64,000 nt of DNA from Thermus sediminis (GTDB lineage Bacteria; Deinococcota; Deinococci; Deinococcales; Thermaceae), in contig NZ_QURO01000004.1 of NCBI RefSeq assembly GCF_003426945.1, forward strand, positions 124,001-188,000, given 5' to 3'. How positions within the stretch are numbered: position 1 is the stretch's first letter; the number at the start of each line of letters is the position of its first letter. The notes beneath the pieces are model-generated. The model ran no database searches and was not told the DNA's origin. It was given only the letters and a program-made list of their open reading frames with translations. Positions 16,221-25,009 of the stretch are shown here, piece after piece. Made by a program: the position numbers and the translations under genes.

Positions 16221-17075
16221 ATGAGGCGAATCCTGGCGTTTCTCTCGGTTCTCCTGGCTTTAGCCCTGGCGTTTCCCCTCACGGTCACCGACGACCTGGG
16301 GCGCACCGTTACCCTGAAGGCCCCCCCGAAGCGCATCGTCACCATGCTCCCCTCGGTGACGGAGACCGTTTGCGCCCTGGGAGCCTGCGACCGGATCGTG
16401 GCCACCGACGACTACTCCGACTGGCCCGAAAGGGTCAAGGGGCTCCCCAAGGCTGGGGGGTTGTACAACCCCAACCCGGAGCTCATCGTCGCCCTGCGTC
16501 CAGACCTGGTCTTGGTCTCCAAGTACGGCCGTCTTTACGAAACCCTGGAGCGGGCGGGGCTTACGGTCTATGCCGTGAGGACGGAGACCTACGAGGACAT
16601 CTTCAGGACGACGCGCACCCTGGGAAGGCTTTTGGGCCTCCCGGGGGAGGCCGAGCGCCTGGTGGCCCAGATCCAGAGGGAGGTTTACGCTGAGGAAGCC
16701 CGGGCTGCCCGCGCCAGGAACCGTCCCCGGGTGTACTACGAGATCGACCCCACCCCCTACACCGTGGGTCCGGAGAGCTTCATCGGGGTCCTCATTCAGA
16801 AGGCCCGGGGGGTGAACATCATTCCCAGGGAGCTCGGCCTCTTCCCCAAGATCAGCCCGGAGCTGGTCTTGGAGAGGAACCCCGAGGTGATCGTGGCCAC
16901 CTACCCTGGGGCCTTGGAGAGCATCCGTAGGCGTCCGGGCTGGGACCGGGTCGCCGCCGTGCGCCAGGGGCGGATCTGCGTCTACACAGGGGGGGAGGAT
17001 AACCTCCTCTCCCGTCCCGGCCCCCGGGTGGCCCAGGGCCTCAGGCTCCTGGTGGACTGCTTCCACAGGCCGTGA
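16221..17075 (+). CDS. btuF: Periplasmic cobalamin-binding protein of a BtuFCD importer
   Basis: This 284-residue class III solute-binding protein starts with a Sec signal peptide (MRRILAFLSVLLALALA, cut before FPLTV). The mature part has TVTDDLGRTVTL and PKRIVTMLPSVTETVCALG, typical of the BtuF/FhuD/HutB superfamily. Family alone would not distinguish corrinoid from haem or siderophore, but the cobalamin riboswitch just upstream argues for vitamin B12. ATG 16221 is preferred over an in-frame start at 16062 inside the riboswitch. The stop overlaps the permease start by 4 bases. Confidence 0.88.
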   Translation: MRRILAFLSVLLALALAFPLTVTDDLGRTVTLKAPPKRIVTMLPSVTETVCALGACDRIVATDDYSDWPERVKGLPKAGGLYNPNPELIVALRPDLVLVSKYGRLYETLERAGLTVYAVRTETYEDIFRTTRTLGRLLGLPGEAERLVAQIQREVYAEEARAARARNRPRVYYEIDPTPYTVGPESFIGVLIQKARGVNIIPRELGLFPKISPELVLERNPEVIVATYPGALESIRRRPGWDRVAAVRQGRICVYTGGEDNLLSRPGPRVAQGLRLLVDCFHRP

Positions 17076-18100
17076 CCCTAGCCCTGCCCCTGGCCCTTAA
17101 GCGGAGCCTGGTCTTCTCCTGGCTCCTCCTCCTCCTCCTCCTGGCCTTGGTCCTAGGGGTGGCCCTGGGGGCGGTGGCCCTCTCCCCGGGGGAGGTGGTC
17201 CGGGCCCTTTTGGGACAGGAGGAGAACCCCATTGTCACCGAGCTCCGCCTCCCCCGGGTCCTGGGGGGGATGCTGGTGGGGGCTGCCTTGGGGGTGGCGG
17301 GGGCGGCCTTCCAGGGGCTTTTCCGCAACCCCCTGGCCGATCCCTACCTCATGGGCGCGGCTTCCGGGGCTGCCTTCGCCGTCACCCTTTTGGCCGTCCT
17401 CCTGGGGGGGCTTTCCCCGGCCTTCGCCCAGCACGCCGTCTTCCAGCATCTGCCCCTTTCCGCTACCTTTTTCGGTTTCGTGGGGGCCCTCTTCGCCACC
17501 TTCCTCGCCCTGGTCCTGGCTGGGGGGGTAGCCCGTACCCTGGACTTGGTCCTGGCGGGGGTGGTGGTGGGGAGCGTCTTCACCGGGGCCACCACCTACC
17601 TGATGATGCAGGACGCGGACCGGGTGCGGGCGGTCTTCGCCTACACCCTAGGGAACCTGGCCTTTTTGGGCTGGCCTTCCGTGAAGGCCCTCCTCCTCTT
17701 CCTCCTCCTCGCCCTGCCCCCCCTCCTCCTCCTGGGTCGGGTGCTGAATGCCCTCCAGCTGGGGGAGGAGACGGCGCGGAGCCTGGGCCTTCCCCTGGGT
17801 GCCCTCAAGCTCCTCCTCCTCCTCGCCGCCAGCCTCCTCACCGCCAGCGCCGTGGCCCAGGCGGGGATCATCGGCTTCGTGGGCCTGGTGGCCCCCCACG
17901 CCCTGAGGCGGCTTTTGGGGGAGGACTACCGCCTTCTCCTCCCCGCGAGCGCCTTGGGGGGTGCGGTCCTCCTCAGCTTCGCCGACCTCCTGGCCCGCAC
18001 CCTCACCCGGCCGGCAGAGCTTCCCGTAGGGGTGGTGACCACCCTCCTCGGGGGGCCTTTCTTCCTCTACCTAATGTGGAGGCGGCGTGGCCGGGCTTGA
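17072..18100 (+). CDS. btuC: FecCD-type permease of the B12 importer
   Basis: This 342-residue permease has about ten transmembrane helices. It carries the family motifs LRLPRVLGGMLVGAALGVAG (about 53-72), NPLADPYLMGAASGA (about 89) and GFVGLVAPHALRRLLGED (about 267-284). The last is the coupling region that contacts the ATPase. The start is GTG 17072, overlapping btuF by 4 bases, and btuD overlaps its end by 14. It forms the membrane channel for corrinoid delivered by BtuF. Confidence 0.92.
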   Translation: MTLALPLALKRSLVFSWLLLLLLLALVLGVALGAVALSPGEVVRALLGQEENPIVTELRLPRVLGGMLVGAALGVAGAAFQGLFRNPLADPYLMGAASGAAFAVTLLAVLLGGLSPAFAQHAVFQHLPLSATFFGFVGALFATFLALVLAGGVARTLDLVLAGVVVGSVFTGATTYLMMQDADRVRAVFAYTLGNLAFLGWPSVKALLLFLLLALPPLLLLGRVLNALQLGEETARSLGLPLGALKLLLLLAASLLTASAVAQAGIIGFVGLVAPHALRRLLGEDYRLLLPASALGGAVLLSFADLLARTLTRPAELPVGVVTTLLGGPFFLYLMWRRRGRA

Positions 18101-18839
18101 GGCTAGGGGGATCGTGGGGCCCTATGCCCTGAAGGGGGTGGACCTCTCCCTGAGGCCCGGGGAGTGGCTGGCCCTTCTCGGCCCCAACGGCTCGGGGAAG
18201 TCTACCCTTCTCAAGGTGATGGCGGGGCTTCTCCGCCCCAAGGGGGGGGAGGTGCTTTTGGAGGGGCGGCCCCTCTTGCGCCACAGCAGCTACGGGCGGG
18301 GACGGCTCCTGGCCTACCTGCCCCAGGGGGGCCCCTACCCTGAGGGGCTTTTGGTGGAGGAGGTGGTGCGCCTGGGACGGCTTCCCCACCTGGGGCTTTG
18401 GGGAAGGGAAGGAAAAGGGGATTGGGAGGCGGTGGAGTGGGCCCTCGAGGCCGCTGGGGCCTCCGCCTTCCGGGGAAGGCTTCTGGGCACCTTGTCGGGC
18501 GGGGAGCGGCAGCGGGTCCTCCTGGCCCGGGCCCTGGCGGCGAGGCCCAGGTACCTCCTCCTGGACGAGCCCACCACCTTTTTGGACCTGGAGCACCAGG
18601 GGGGGGTGGTGGCCCTGCTGAGGCGCCTTTCCGGGATGGGCCTAGGGGTGCTCTCCGTCCTCCACGACCCCAACCAGGCGGCCCTGGCCCACCGGGTGGC
18701 GGTGCTGCGGGAGGGGAGGATTTTGGCCGAAGGGAGGCCGAGGGATGTGCTCGTAGAGCCCCTTCTGCAAGGCCTCTACGGCCCGGGGGTGCGGGTGGCC
18801 TCCTTGGGGGGTAGGCCCCATGTCTACCTGGACGGATAG
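18087..18839 (+). CDS. btuD: ABC transporter ATPase of the B12 importer
   Basis: This 250-residue ABC ATPase has the Walker A LLGPNGSGKST (about 31-41), Q-loop AYLPQGG, signature LSGGERQRV (about 136), Walker B YLLLDEPT (about 155) and the switch His in SVLHDPNQ. The start is GTG 18087 within btuC. The last 20 bases overlap a small ORF (18820) and are part of the direct-repeat copy A. It energises corrinoid import with btuF and btuC. Confidence 0.92.
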   Translation: MAGLEARGIVGPYALKGVDLSLRPGEWLALLGPNGSGKSTLLKVMAGLLRPKGGEVLLEGRPLLRHSSYGRGRLLAYLPQGGPYPEGLLVEEVVRLGRLPHLGLWGREGKGDWEAVEWALEAAGASAFRGRLLGTLSGGERQRVLLARALAARPRYLLLDEPTTFLDLEHQGGVVALLRRLSGMGLGVLSVLHDPNQAALAHRVAVLREGRILAEGRPRDVLVEPLLQGLYGPGVRVASLGGRPHVYLDG

Positions 18840-19115
18840 GGCGAGGCTTTTCGTGAAGGGGCGGGCCCTTCTCCTGGACCTGGGGGGGGAGGTGGCCCTC
18901 TACACCGAGCGGGGCCCGAGGCGGGCCCGCTACCTCCTGGTGGGGCGGGTCTCGGCCCTGGAGGCTTTGGGGCTGGGCCTTCCCCAGGCGGGGGTCCTCC
19001 ACTACCCCCTCCCCGTGGACCCCCTGGACTTCGCCTGGGAGGGGGAGACCCTGGTCCTCCCGGGGCTCAGGGTCTACTTGGGCGGCCCTCCCCCCTTTGT
19101 GGAGACCCCCTACTA
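18815..19115 (+). repeat. Direct repeat copy A (about 300 bp)
   Basis: This segment, from the last codons of btuD through most of the 110-codon ORF, recurs at 20045-20346 in the same orientation. The first 220 or so bases differ by only two substitutions and one G in a homopolymer (8 G here, 7 G in copy B). Similarity falls off over the last 80 bases. The fabG-like gene lies between the copies. Confidence 0.9.
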
Positions 19116-19152
19116 CGTTTGGCGCTTGACAGGGGAGGGAAGGGAGGGGTAG
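18820..19152 (+). CDS. Small hypothetical protein, intact copy of a duplicated gene
   Basis: This 110-residue protein (starting MSTWTDRARLFVKGRALLLD) is of no family I know. It is soluble-looking and beta-rich, with no signal peptide or membrane helix. It starts 20 bases inside btuD, so it would be translated from the B12-importer message and could be an accessory of corrinoid handling; that is inference from position only. The promoter of the downstream SDR gene lies within its 3' end. A frameshifted near-duplicate sits at 20044-20381. Confidence 0.6.
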   Translation: MSTWTDRARLFVKGRALLLDLGGEVALYTERGPRRARYLLVGRVSALEALGLGLPQAGVLHYPLPVDPLDFAWEGETLVLPGLRVYLGGPPPFVETPYYVWRLTGEGREG

Positions 19153-19155
19153 GCT
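19126..19155 (+). promoter_or_regulatory. Probable promoter of the fabG-like gene
   Basis: TTGACA (19126-19131), 18 bases, then TAGGCT (19150-19155). The predicted transcription start falls near 19162, directly on the palindromic operator at 19161-19176, so a bound repressor would block initiation. Confidence 0.55.
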
Positions 19156-19160
19156 GCTTT

Positions 19161-19176
19161 TACCGACCGTTCGGTT
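19161..19176 (+). promoter_or_regulatory. TetR-type operator, matches the T. thermophilus PfmR-site pattern
   Basis: TACCGACCGTTCGGTT is a pseudo-palindrome (ACCGA..TCGGT). It fits the consensus TACCGACCGNTNGGTN that I recall for PfmR, a TetR-family repressor of fatty-acid metabolism genes in T. thermophilus HB8. It lies between the -10 box and the SDR start codon. No tetR gene is seen in this window. Confidence 0.6.
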
Positions 19177-19205
19177 GTAGCCGCAGTCTTGGGGGGAGGT
19201 GGCGG

Positions 19206-19943
19206 ATGCGGCTTGGGGACAAGGTGGTCCTCATCACCGGGGCGGCCCACGGCATCGGCCGGGCCACCCTGGAGCTCTTTGCGGGGGAGGGGGCGAGGCT
19301 TTTGGCCTGCGACCTGGACCGGGAGGCCCTCGAGGCCGCCTGCCGGGCTACGGGGGCCCTGCCCGTGGTCATGGATGTGGCCGACCCCCTTTCGGTGGAG
19401 CGGGGTTTCCAAGAGGCCCTAAGGGCCTTTGGCCGCCTGGACGGGGTGGTGCACTACGCGGGGATCACCCGGGACAACTTCCACTGGAAGATGCCCCTGG
19501 AGGACTGGGAGCTGGTCCTCAAGGTGAACCTCACGGGAAGCTTCCTGGTGGCCAAGGCGGCGAGTGAGGCCATGCGGGAGAGGAACGCGGGGAGCATCGT
19601 TCTCACGTCTTCCAGGGTCTACCTGGGCAACCTGGGCCAGGCTAACTACGCCGCTTCCAAGGCGGGGGTGGTGGGCCTTACCCGTACCCTGGCCCTGGAG
19701 CTTGGGCGGTACGGGATTCGGGTCAACGCCCTGGCCCCGGGGTTCATTGAGACCCGCATGACGGAGAAGGTGCCGGAGAAGGTGCGGGAGAAGGCCATCG
19801 CTGCCACGCCCTTGGGCCGCACGGGGAAGCCCCTGGAGGTGGCCTACGCCGCGCTTTTCCTCGTTTCTGACGAGTCCAGCTTCATCACTGGCCAGGTCCT
19901 GTTTGTGGATGGGGGGAGGACCGTGGGGGCGGCTTTGGCCTAG
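19206..19943 (+). CDS. FabG-like 3-oxoacyl-ACP/short-chain dehydrogenase
   Basis: This 245-residue classical SDR has the cofactor motif TGAAHGIG (about 10-17) and Asp at the end of beta-2 (ACDLD, suggesting NAD rather than NADP preference). The catalytic set is Asn in KVNLTGS, Ser in TSSRVYLG (about 136) and Y-x-x-x-K in YAASK (about 149-153). It closely resembles, from memory, a plasmid-encoded T. thermophilus FabG-like protein (TTHB020). The probable reaction is reduction or oxidation of a 3-oxo/3-hydroxyacyl group in fatty-acid turnover. It has its own operator-bearing promoter and is flanked by the direct repeats. Confidence 0.9.
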   Translation: MRLGDKVVLITGAAHGIGRATLELFAGEGARLLACDLDREALEAACRATGALPVVMDVADPLSVERGFQEALRAFGRLDGVVHYAGITRDNFHWKMPLEDWELVLKVNLTGSFLVAKAASEAMRERNAGSIVLTSSRVYLGNLGQANYAASKAGVVGLTRTLALELGRYGIRVNALAPGFIETRMTEKVPEKVREKAIAATPLGRTGKPLEVAYAALFLVSDESSFITGQVLFVDGGRTVGAALA

Positions 19944-20043
19944 GGAGTAGGCCTGATGCGGTAGGGGTGGCCCGGGGCGGTCCTCACCAAGCCCTTCTCC
20001 CAGGGCTTCTGCCGCCCAGGGACCCGGGCCCTTTCCCTGGAGG

Positions 20044-20381
20044 ATGGGCCCCACGTCTATCTGGACGGATAGGGCGAGGCTTTTCGTGAAGGGGCGGGCC
20101 CTTCTCCTGGACCTGGGGGGGAGGTGGCCCTCTACACCGAGCGGGGCCCGAGGCGGGCCCGCTACCTCCTGGTGGGGCGGGTCTCGGCCCTGGAGGCTTT
20201 GGGGCTGGGCCTTCCCCAGGCAGGGGTCCTCCACTACCCCCTCCCCGTGGATCCCCTGGACTTCGCCTGGGAGGGGGGAACCCTGGCCTTTCCCGGGCTG
20301 CGGGTCTACCCGGAGAGCCCGCCCGCGTTCGTGGAGACCCCCTACTGCGCCGGGGTGGTAGGATGGCCCCCGTGGACCTAA
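20044..20381 (+). pseudogene. Frameshifted second copy of the 110-codon gene
   Basis: This is a near-identical duplicate of 18820-19152. The start reads MGPTSIWTDRARLFVKG. The run of G after GACCT has 7 bases instead of 8, which throws the frame after DLGG. The original frame resumes as VALYTERGPRRARYLLVG to a stop at 20381. Adding one base gives a 112-residue product with a divergent C-terminus. It is either a decayed duplicate or a homopolymer sequencing error. Confidence 0.8.
20045..20346 (+). repeat. Direct repeat copy B (about 300 bp)
   Basis: Partner of the repeat at 18815-19115, same orientation, about 1.23 kb downstream. Conservation is near-perfect for the first 220 bases and lower thereafter. 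The 100 bases before it (19944-20043) hold no gene that I can see. Confidence 0.9.
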
Positions 20382-20613
20382 AGGGGTTTTACGCCCACCT
20401 CCTCTGGTCCAGAGAGGCCCTGTGGCAAAGGCCCTGCTTCTCCACGCGGCGGTGGAGGAGGAGGCCTGGCTCCACGAGGACATCCTCCGGGCCCCGGTGC
20501 TCCTCCTCCTGCGCCTCCTTGGCCATGAGCCTCCGGCCCTGGGCCCGCACTTTTCTCTCAAGGGGGCCAAAAGGAGGGGAGAATGGGGTTTTCTAAGCTG
20601 GACGCCTACCTGA
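20363..20613 (+). pseudogene. Degraded coding segment between repeat B and the serine hydrolase
   Basis: Two overlapping open frames look like pieces of one gene. A start at 20363 reads MAPVDLKGFYAHLLWSREAL. Another frame from 20422 reads AKALLLHAAVEEEAWLHEDI and runs to 20613 inside the next gene. Both have coding-like composition, yet neither is a complete recognisable protein. I suspect a frameshifted remnant, possibly of a helical-bundle protein, but cannot name a family. The 3' overlap of 31 bases with the hydrolase is consistent with an old operon. Confidence 0.35.
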
Positions 20614-21749
20614 GGCGGGCGGTGGAGGAGGGGTGGCTCCCTGGGGCCCTGGCCCTGGTGGCCCGGGAGGGGGAGGTGGCCTTCCTGGAGGTGTACGGCC
20701 ATTTGGACCCTGAGAAGGGCCTTCCCATGCGGGAGGACGCCCTCTTCCGCCTCTACTCCATGACCAAGCCCTGGGTTTCCGCCCTGGCCCTTACCTTCGT
20801 GGAGGAGGGGGCGCTTTCCCTCCAGGACCCCCTGGAGAAGTACCTTCCCGCCTTCTCCCGCCTCCAGGTGGGGCGGGAGGTGGGGGAAGAGGTCGTCCGG
20901 GAGCCCCTTAGGCGGCCCGTCCTGGTGTACGACCTCCTCCGCCACACCGCGGGCTTCACCTACGGGGTCTTCTTCCCTTCGCCCCTGAAGCGCCTCTACC
21001 TGGAGGCGGGGGTGGACCGCTACGACCTGGACCGGGAGGCGTTCCTGGAGCGGCTCTCGGGTCTTCCCCTCCGCTTTGGGCCGGGGGAGGCCTTTGAGTA
21101 TGGGCTCTCTACCGATGTCCTGGGGCATCTCCTCGAGGCCCTTACCGGGAAGAGCCTGGCCGCCCTCCTGGAGGAGCGGGTCTTCGGGCCCCTAGGGATG
21201 CGGGACTCGGGCTTTGTGGCCAAGGACCCCGCCCGCCTGGCCCAGGCCTTCCCCAAGGACCCCGAGACGGGGCGGAGCCTCCGCCTCCTCCCCGTGGAGG
21301 AGGAGCCCCCCAGGTATGCGGGAGGCATGGGGGGCGTGGGGACGGCGGGGGACTACCTCCGCTTCCTCGAGGCCCTGCGCACGGGGCGGGGCCTCCTCTC
21401 CCCGGCCCTTTCCCGCCTCATGACGGAGGACCACCTGGGCCTCTTGGCCCTCGAGGGGATGCGCCGGGGCCCGGAGTACACGCCGGGGCCGGGGTACGGC
21501 TTCGGCCTGGGGGTGGCGGTGAGGCTCTCCGGCATGGGCCTCTCCCCGGGAAACCCGGGGGAGTGGAACTGGGCGGGGTTTGGCGGCACCTACTTCTTCG
21601 TGGACCCAAGGCTTGGGCTCACGGCCATCTTCCTCTCCCAGGCCCCAAACCTCCTTTCCGTCCTGGAGCCGGAGAGGGCCCTCCACTCCCGCTACGGGAG
21701 CCGCCTCTGGCTCGCCTTCCGCACCCTGGTCTACCAGGGCCTGGGCTGA
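20583..21749 (+). CDS. Serine hydrolase of the beta-lactamase class C/esterase family
   Basis: This 388-residue protein has the S-x-x-K catalytic pair in LYSMTKPW (about 57-60), a Tyr motif YGLSTDVLG (about 172) and a late KTG-equivalent region, [14 protein letters not shown]. These are the marks of beta-lactamase-related esterases (family VIII) and D-aminopeptidases. There is no signal peptide, which favours an intracellular esterase over a true beta-lactamase or peptidoglycan enzyme. The start is ATG 20583. The 3' end overlaps the convergent aldolase gene by 19 bases. Confidence 0.85.
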   Translation: MGFSKLDAYLRRAVEEGWLPGALALVAREGEVAFLEVYGHLDPEKGLPMREDALFRLYSMTKPWVSALALTFVEEGALSLQDPLEKYLPAFSRLQVGREVGEEVVREPLRRPVLVYDLLRHTAGFTYGVFFPSPLKRLYLEAGVDRYDLDREAFLERLSGLPLRFGPGEAFEYGLSTDVLGHLLEALTGKSLAALLEERVFGPLGMRDSGFVAKDPARLAQAFPKDPETGRSLRLLPVEEEPPRYAGGMGGVGTAGDYLRFLEALRTGRGLLSPALSRLMTEDHLGLLALEGMRRGPEYTPGPGYGFGLGVAVRLSGMGLSPGNPGEWNWAGFGGTYFFVDPRLGLTAIFLSQAPNLLSVLEPERALHSRYGSRLWLAFRTLVYQGLG

Positions 21750-22744
21750 AGGGCGCGTTCCACGGCCTCCAGGGCCTGGGGGATGTCCTCATCCCGGAGG
21801 TCCCGGTGGGTGACGAAGCGCACCCGCCCCCCCACCGCCCCCGCCAGGACCCCCTGGGCCTTGAGCCGCTCCAGGAAGGCCTGGGGTTCCTGGATCTCCG
21901 CGTAGACCATGTTGGTCTCCACGGGCCCCACCTCTAGTCCCAGGCGGGCCAGGCCCTCCCCCAGGGCCCGGGCCATCTCGTGGTCCCGCTTCAGGTGCTG
22001 GGGGCCCTCGGTGAGGGCCAGGATCCCCGCCGCCGCCAAGACCCCTGCCTGCCTCAGGCCGCCCCCCAGGAGCTTGCGGTAGCGCCGGGCCTCGGGCTCC
22101 AGGTCCTTGGGCAGGAGGAGGAGGCTTCCCGCCGGGGCCCCCAGACCCTTGGAGAGGGAGACCATGAGGGTGGTGAAGCCTTGGGCCACCCTCCTGGCCT
22201 CCACCCCCAAAAAGGTGGCGGCGTTGAAGAGGCGGGCCCCATCCAGGTGGGTGGGAAGGCCGTGGGCCTGGGCCAGGGCCTGGACCCCCCTTTGCACCTC
22301 CAGGGGCACCACCCGTCCCCCCGCCAGGTTGTGGGTGTTCTCCAGGACGATGAGGCCTGTGGGGGCCTGGAAGGGGCCCCGGCGGACTGCTCCTTTCAGG
22401 GCCTTTAGGTCCGGAACCCCACCCGGGGCGGGCACGGGCCGGACCAAGGCCCCAGCGAGGAGGGCCGGGGCCGAGAGTTCGTACTCGTAGATGTGGGCCC
22501 CCTCGGGAGCCAGGACCTCGCTCCCCCGGGGCAGGTGGAGGAGGAGGGCCACCTGATTGGCCATAGTGCCCGAAGGCAGGAAGAGGGCGCCCTCAAAGCC
22601 CAAAAGCTCGGCGGCCAGGGCCTGAAGGCGGTTCACCGTGGGGTCTTCCCCGTAGACGTCATCCCCCACCTCGGCCTCGGCCACGGCCCGGCGCATGGCC
22701 GGGGTGGGCCGGGTCACGGTGTCGCTCCTGAGGTCTATGGGCAT
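21731..22744 (-). CDS. Low-specificity L-threonine aldolase
   Basis: This PLP enzyme of fold type I cleaves L-threonine or allo-threonine to glycine and acetaldehyde. The 337-residue protein starts [16 protein letters not shown] and has [15 protein letters not shown] (about 25-39), the Asp-containing [10 protein letters not shown] (about 160), and the PLP-binding lysine in [13 protein letters not shown] (about 192). The length is typical. It lies 4 bases downstream of the DtxR-like gene on the same strand and is probably co-transcribed with it. Confidence 0.92.
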   Translation of the reverse strand: MPIDLRSDTVTRPTPAMRRAVAEAEVGDDVYGEDPTVNRLQALAAELLGFEGALFLPSGTMANQVALLLHLPRGSEVLAPEGAHIYEYELSAPALLAGALVRPVPAPGGVPDLKALKGAVRRGPFQAPTGLIVLENTHNLAGGRVVPLEVQRGVQALAQAHGLPTHLDGARLFNAATFLGVEARRVAQGFTTLMVSLSKGLGAPAGSLLLLPKDLEPEARRYRKLLGGGLRQAGVLAAAGILALTEGPQHLKRDHEMARALGEGLARLGLEVGPVETNMVYAEIQEPQAFLERLKAQGVLAGAVGGRVRFVTHRDLRDEDIPQALEAVERALQPRPW

Positions 22745-22748
22745 GCCC

Positions 22749-23407
22749 CTAGCCTAAGGGCTCCACCGCCACCGCCAGGGCCAGCTCCTGGGGCAGGAGA
22801 TAGACCTCCCCCCCCACCCGCACCCGCACCCCTCCCTCCCTTCCCAACACCTCCAGGGCTTGCCCCGGCACCAGGCCCAACCGGAAGAGGAGGTTCAGGG
22901 TGCCCCGGTCCTGGGCCAGGGCCCGCACCACCCGGCCCCCCCCAGGGGGGCCTCGGCCAGGGGGAGGCCCCGGCCCTGGGGCAGGGCCAGCTCCCGGGTG
23001 GGGATGGGGTCCCCGTGGGGGTCAAAGGGGGGGTGGCCCAGGGCCTCGGCGATGCGCTCTTCCAGGTCCTCGCTGATGACGTGTTCCAGCCTCTCCGCCT
23101 CCTGGTGGACCTCCTCCCAGCCGTAGCCCAGGGCCTGGTGGAGGTAGGTCTCCAGGAGGCGGTGGTGGCGCAGGACCTCCAGGGCCACCCTCCGCCCCGC
23201 CTCCGTGAGCCTCGCTCCCCGGTAGGGGGCGTGGGCCACCAGGCCCAAGGCCGAGAGCTTCTTCAGCATCCCCGTTACCGAGGGGGGTTTTACCCCAAGC
23301 CTCTCCGCCAGGGCCTGGGTGGACACCGGGCTTCCCAGGGCTTCTTCCAGGAGCAAAAGCTGTTTGAGGTAGTCCTCCTGGGCCTCGGAGAGGGGGGGAC
23401 GAGCCAT
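22749..23407 (-). pseudogene. DtxR/MntR-family metal regulator, frameshifted in a G8 run
   Basis: The protein has a winged-helix DNA-binding domain ([20 protein letters not shown], then [20 protein letters not shown]) and a metal-binding dimerisation domain ([25 protein letters not shown]). Both are clear DtxR/MntR features. After APLG the frame is lost at a run of eight G (22943-22936 on the minus strand). One extra G restores a FeoA/SH3-like C-terminal domain ([20 protein letters not shown]) running to 22749. The span is 659 bases and becomes 220 codons with +1. It could be a mutation, a sequencing error or slippage-dependent expression. It is divergent from the GGT gene with 24 bp between starts. 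Confidence 0.8.
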
Positions 23408-23431
23408 CTCCCCTAAGGGTAGCATGGGGGC

Positions 23432-25009
23432 GTGGACCTGACCCACTACCCCTACCCCTCCCGCCGCCCCGTGGTCCTGGGGAGGCGGGGGGCGGTGGCC
23501 ACGAGCCAACCCCTGGCGGCCCTGGCGGGGATGGAGATGCTCCTCAAAGGGGGCACGGCCGTGGACGCCGCCATCGCCATGGCCGCCTGCCTCACCGTGG
23601 TGGAGCCCACCTCCAACGGGATGGGCGGCGACCTCTTCGCCCTGGTCTGGGACGGGAGCCTCCACGGCCTGAACGCCTCCGGCAAAAGCCCTCTGGCCCT
23701 TTCCCCAGAGAGGCTTCCCGAGGGGCGGATGCCCGAGCGGGGCTGGCTTCCCGTGACCGTGCCCGGGGCGGTTTCCGGCTGGCGGGCCCTGCACGAGCGG
23801 TGGGGGCGGCTTCCCTTCCCCGAGGTCCTCGCCCCCGCCATCCGCCACGCCGAGGAGGGCTTTCCCGTGGGCCCGGAGACGGCCCGGGCCTGGCGGCGGG
23901 CGGAGGGCGTATACCTCCCTCTCCAGGGCCCCGAGTTCCAGGCCTTCCAGGAGGTCTTCTTCCCCGGGGGCAGGGCCCCGAGGGCGGGGGAGGTGTGGCG
24001 GAGCCCCCTCCACGCCAAGACCCTGAGGGAGATCGGGGAGACCTACGGGGAAAGCCTCTACCTCGGCCCCTTGGCCCAGGCCCTGGCCCGCTTCAGCGAG
24101 GCCACCGGGGGGCTCCTTGCCCTGGAGGACCTGAAGGCCCACGCCCCGGAGTGGGTGAGGCCCCTTTCCACGGAGTACAAGGGCCTCGCGGTCCACGAGC
24201 TCCCCCCCAACGGCCAGGGGGTGGCCGTCCTCCTGGCCCTGAACCTCCTGGAGGGTCTGGACCTCCGCCCTGAGGACCCCGTGGGCTACCACCTGCAGAT
24301 CGAGGCCATGCGCCTGGCCCTAGCGGACACCTACCGCCACGTGGCCGACCCCCGGTTCATGGAGCTTCCCCCCGAGGCCTTCCTCTCCAAGGCCTACGCC
24401 GAGGAGAGGCGGAGGCTCATCGGGGAGAGGGCCCTTCCCATCGCCCTCCCGGGCCTCAAGCCCGAGGGCACCGTCTACCTGGCGGCGGCGGACGGGGAGG
24501 TCATGGTCTCCCTCATCCAGTCCAACTACCAGGGGTTTGGCTCCGGGGTCCTGGTGCCGGGGACGGGGATTGCCCTGCAGAACCGGGGCCTGGGCTTCGC
24601 CCTGGAGGAGGGGCACCCCAACCGGGTGGGCCCAGGGAAAAGGCCCTTCCACACCATCATCCCCGGTTTCCTCATGCGGGAGGGGAAGCCTTTGGGCCCC
24701 TTTGGGGTCATGGGGGGGTTCATGCAGCCCCAGGGGCACGTGCAGGTGGTCCTGGGCCTGGCGGACCTCGGCCTCAACCCCCAGGCCGCCCTGGACCGGC
24801 CCCGGTGGCAGGTGCTCCCCGGGGGGGAGGTCCTCCTGGAGCCCGGCATCTCCCAGGCCACGGCGCTTTTCCTCAAGGACCTGGGGCATAGGGTGCGCCT
24901 TGAGGCGGAGTACGCCCTCTTCGGGCGGGGCCAGGCGATCCTGAGGCTAGAGGAGGCCCTCTGCGCCGCCTCCGACCCCCGGGCGGAGGGGCTCGCTCTG
25001 GCCCTCTAG
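23432..25009 (+). CDS. Gamma-glutamyltransferase family protein
   Basis: This 525-residue Ntn-hydrolase proenzyme has the GGT landmarks [17 protein letters not shown] and [12 protein letters not shown] (about 61), [15 protein letters not shown] (about 291), and a candidate autocleavage Thr in [12 protein letters not shown] (about 349). [16 protein letters not shown] and [12 protein letters not shown] follow. There is no signal peptide, so a cytoplasmic family member is likely, acting on glutathione-like or other gamma-glutamyl compounds. The start is GTG 23432. It is divergent from the metal regulator. Confidence 0.9.
   Translation: MDLTHYPYPSRRPVVLGRRGAVATSQPLAALAGMEMLLKGGTAVDAAIAMAACLTVVEPTSNGMGGDLFALVWDGSLHGLNASGKSPLALSPERLPEGRMPERGWLPVTVPGAVSGWRALHERWGRLPFPEVLAPAIRHAEEGFPVGPETARAWRRAEGVYLPLQGPEFQAFQEVFFPGGRAPRAGEVWRSPLHAKTLREIGETYGESLYLGPLAQALARFSEATGGLLALEDLKAHAPEWVRPLSTEYKGLAVHELPPNGQGVAVLLALNLLEGLDLRPEDPVGYHLQIEAMRLALADTYRHVADPRFMELPPEAFLSKAYAEERRRLIGERALPIALPGLKPEGTVYLAAADGEVMVSLIQSNYQGFGSGVLVPGTGIALQNRGLGFALEEGHPNRVGPGKRPFHTIIPGFLMREGKPLGPFGVMGGFMQPQGHVQVVLGLADLGLNPQAALDRPRWQVLPGGEVLLEPGISQATALFLKDLGHRVRLEAEYALFGRGQAILRLEEALCAASDPRAEGLALAL

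Noticed and set aside
22895-24292. A 465-codon minus-strand open frame across the gamma-glutamyltransferase gene
   Set aside because: Only its last part (from 23407) is real coding sequence for the DtxR-like regulator; the rest is the mirror frame of the GGT gene.
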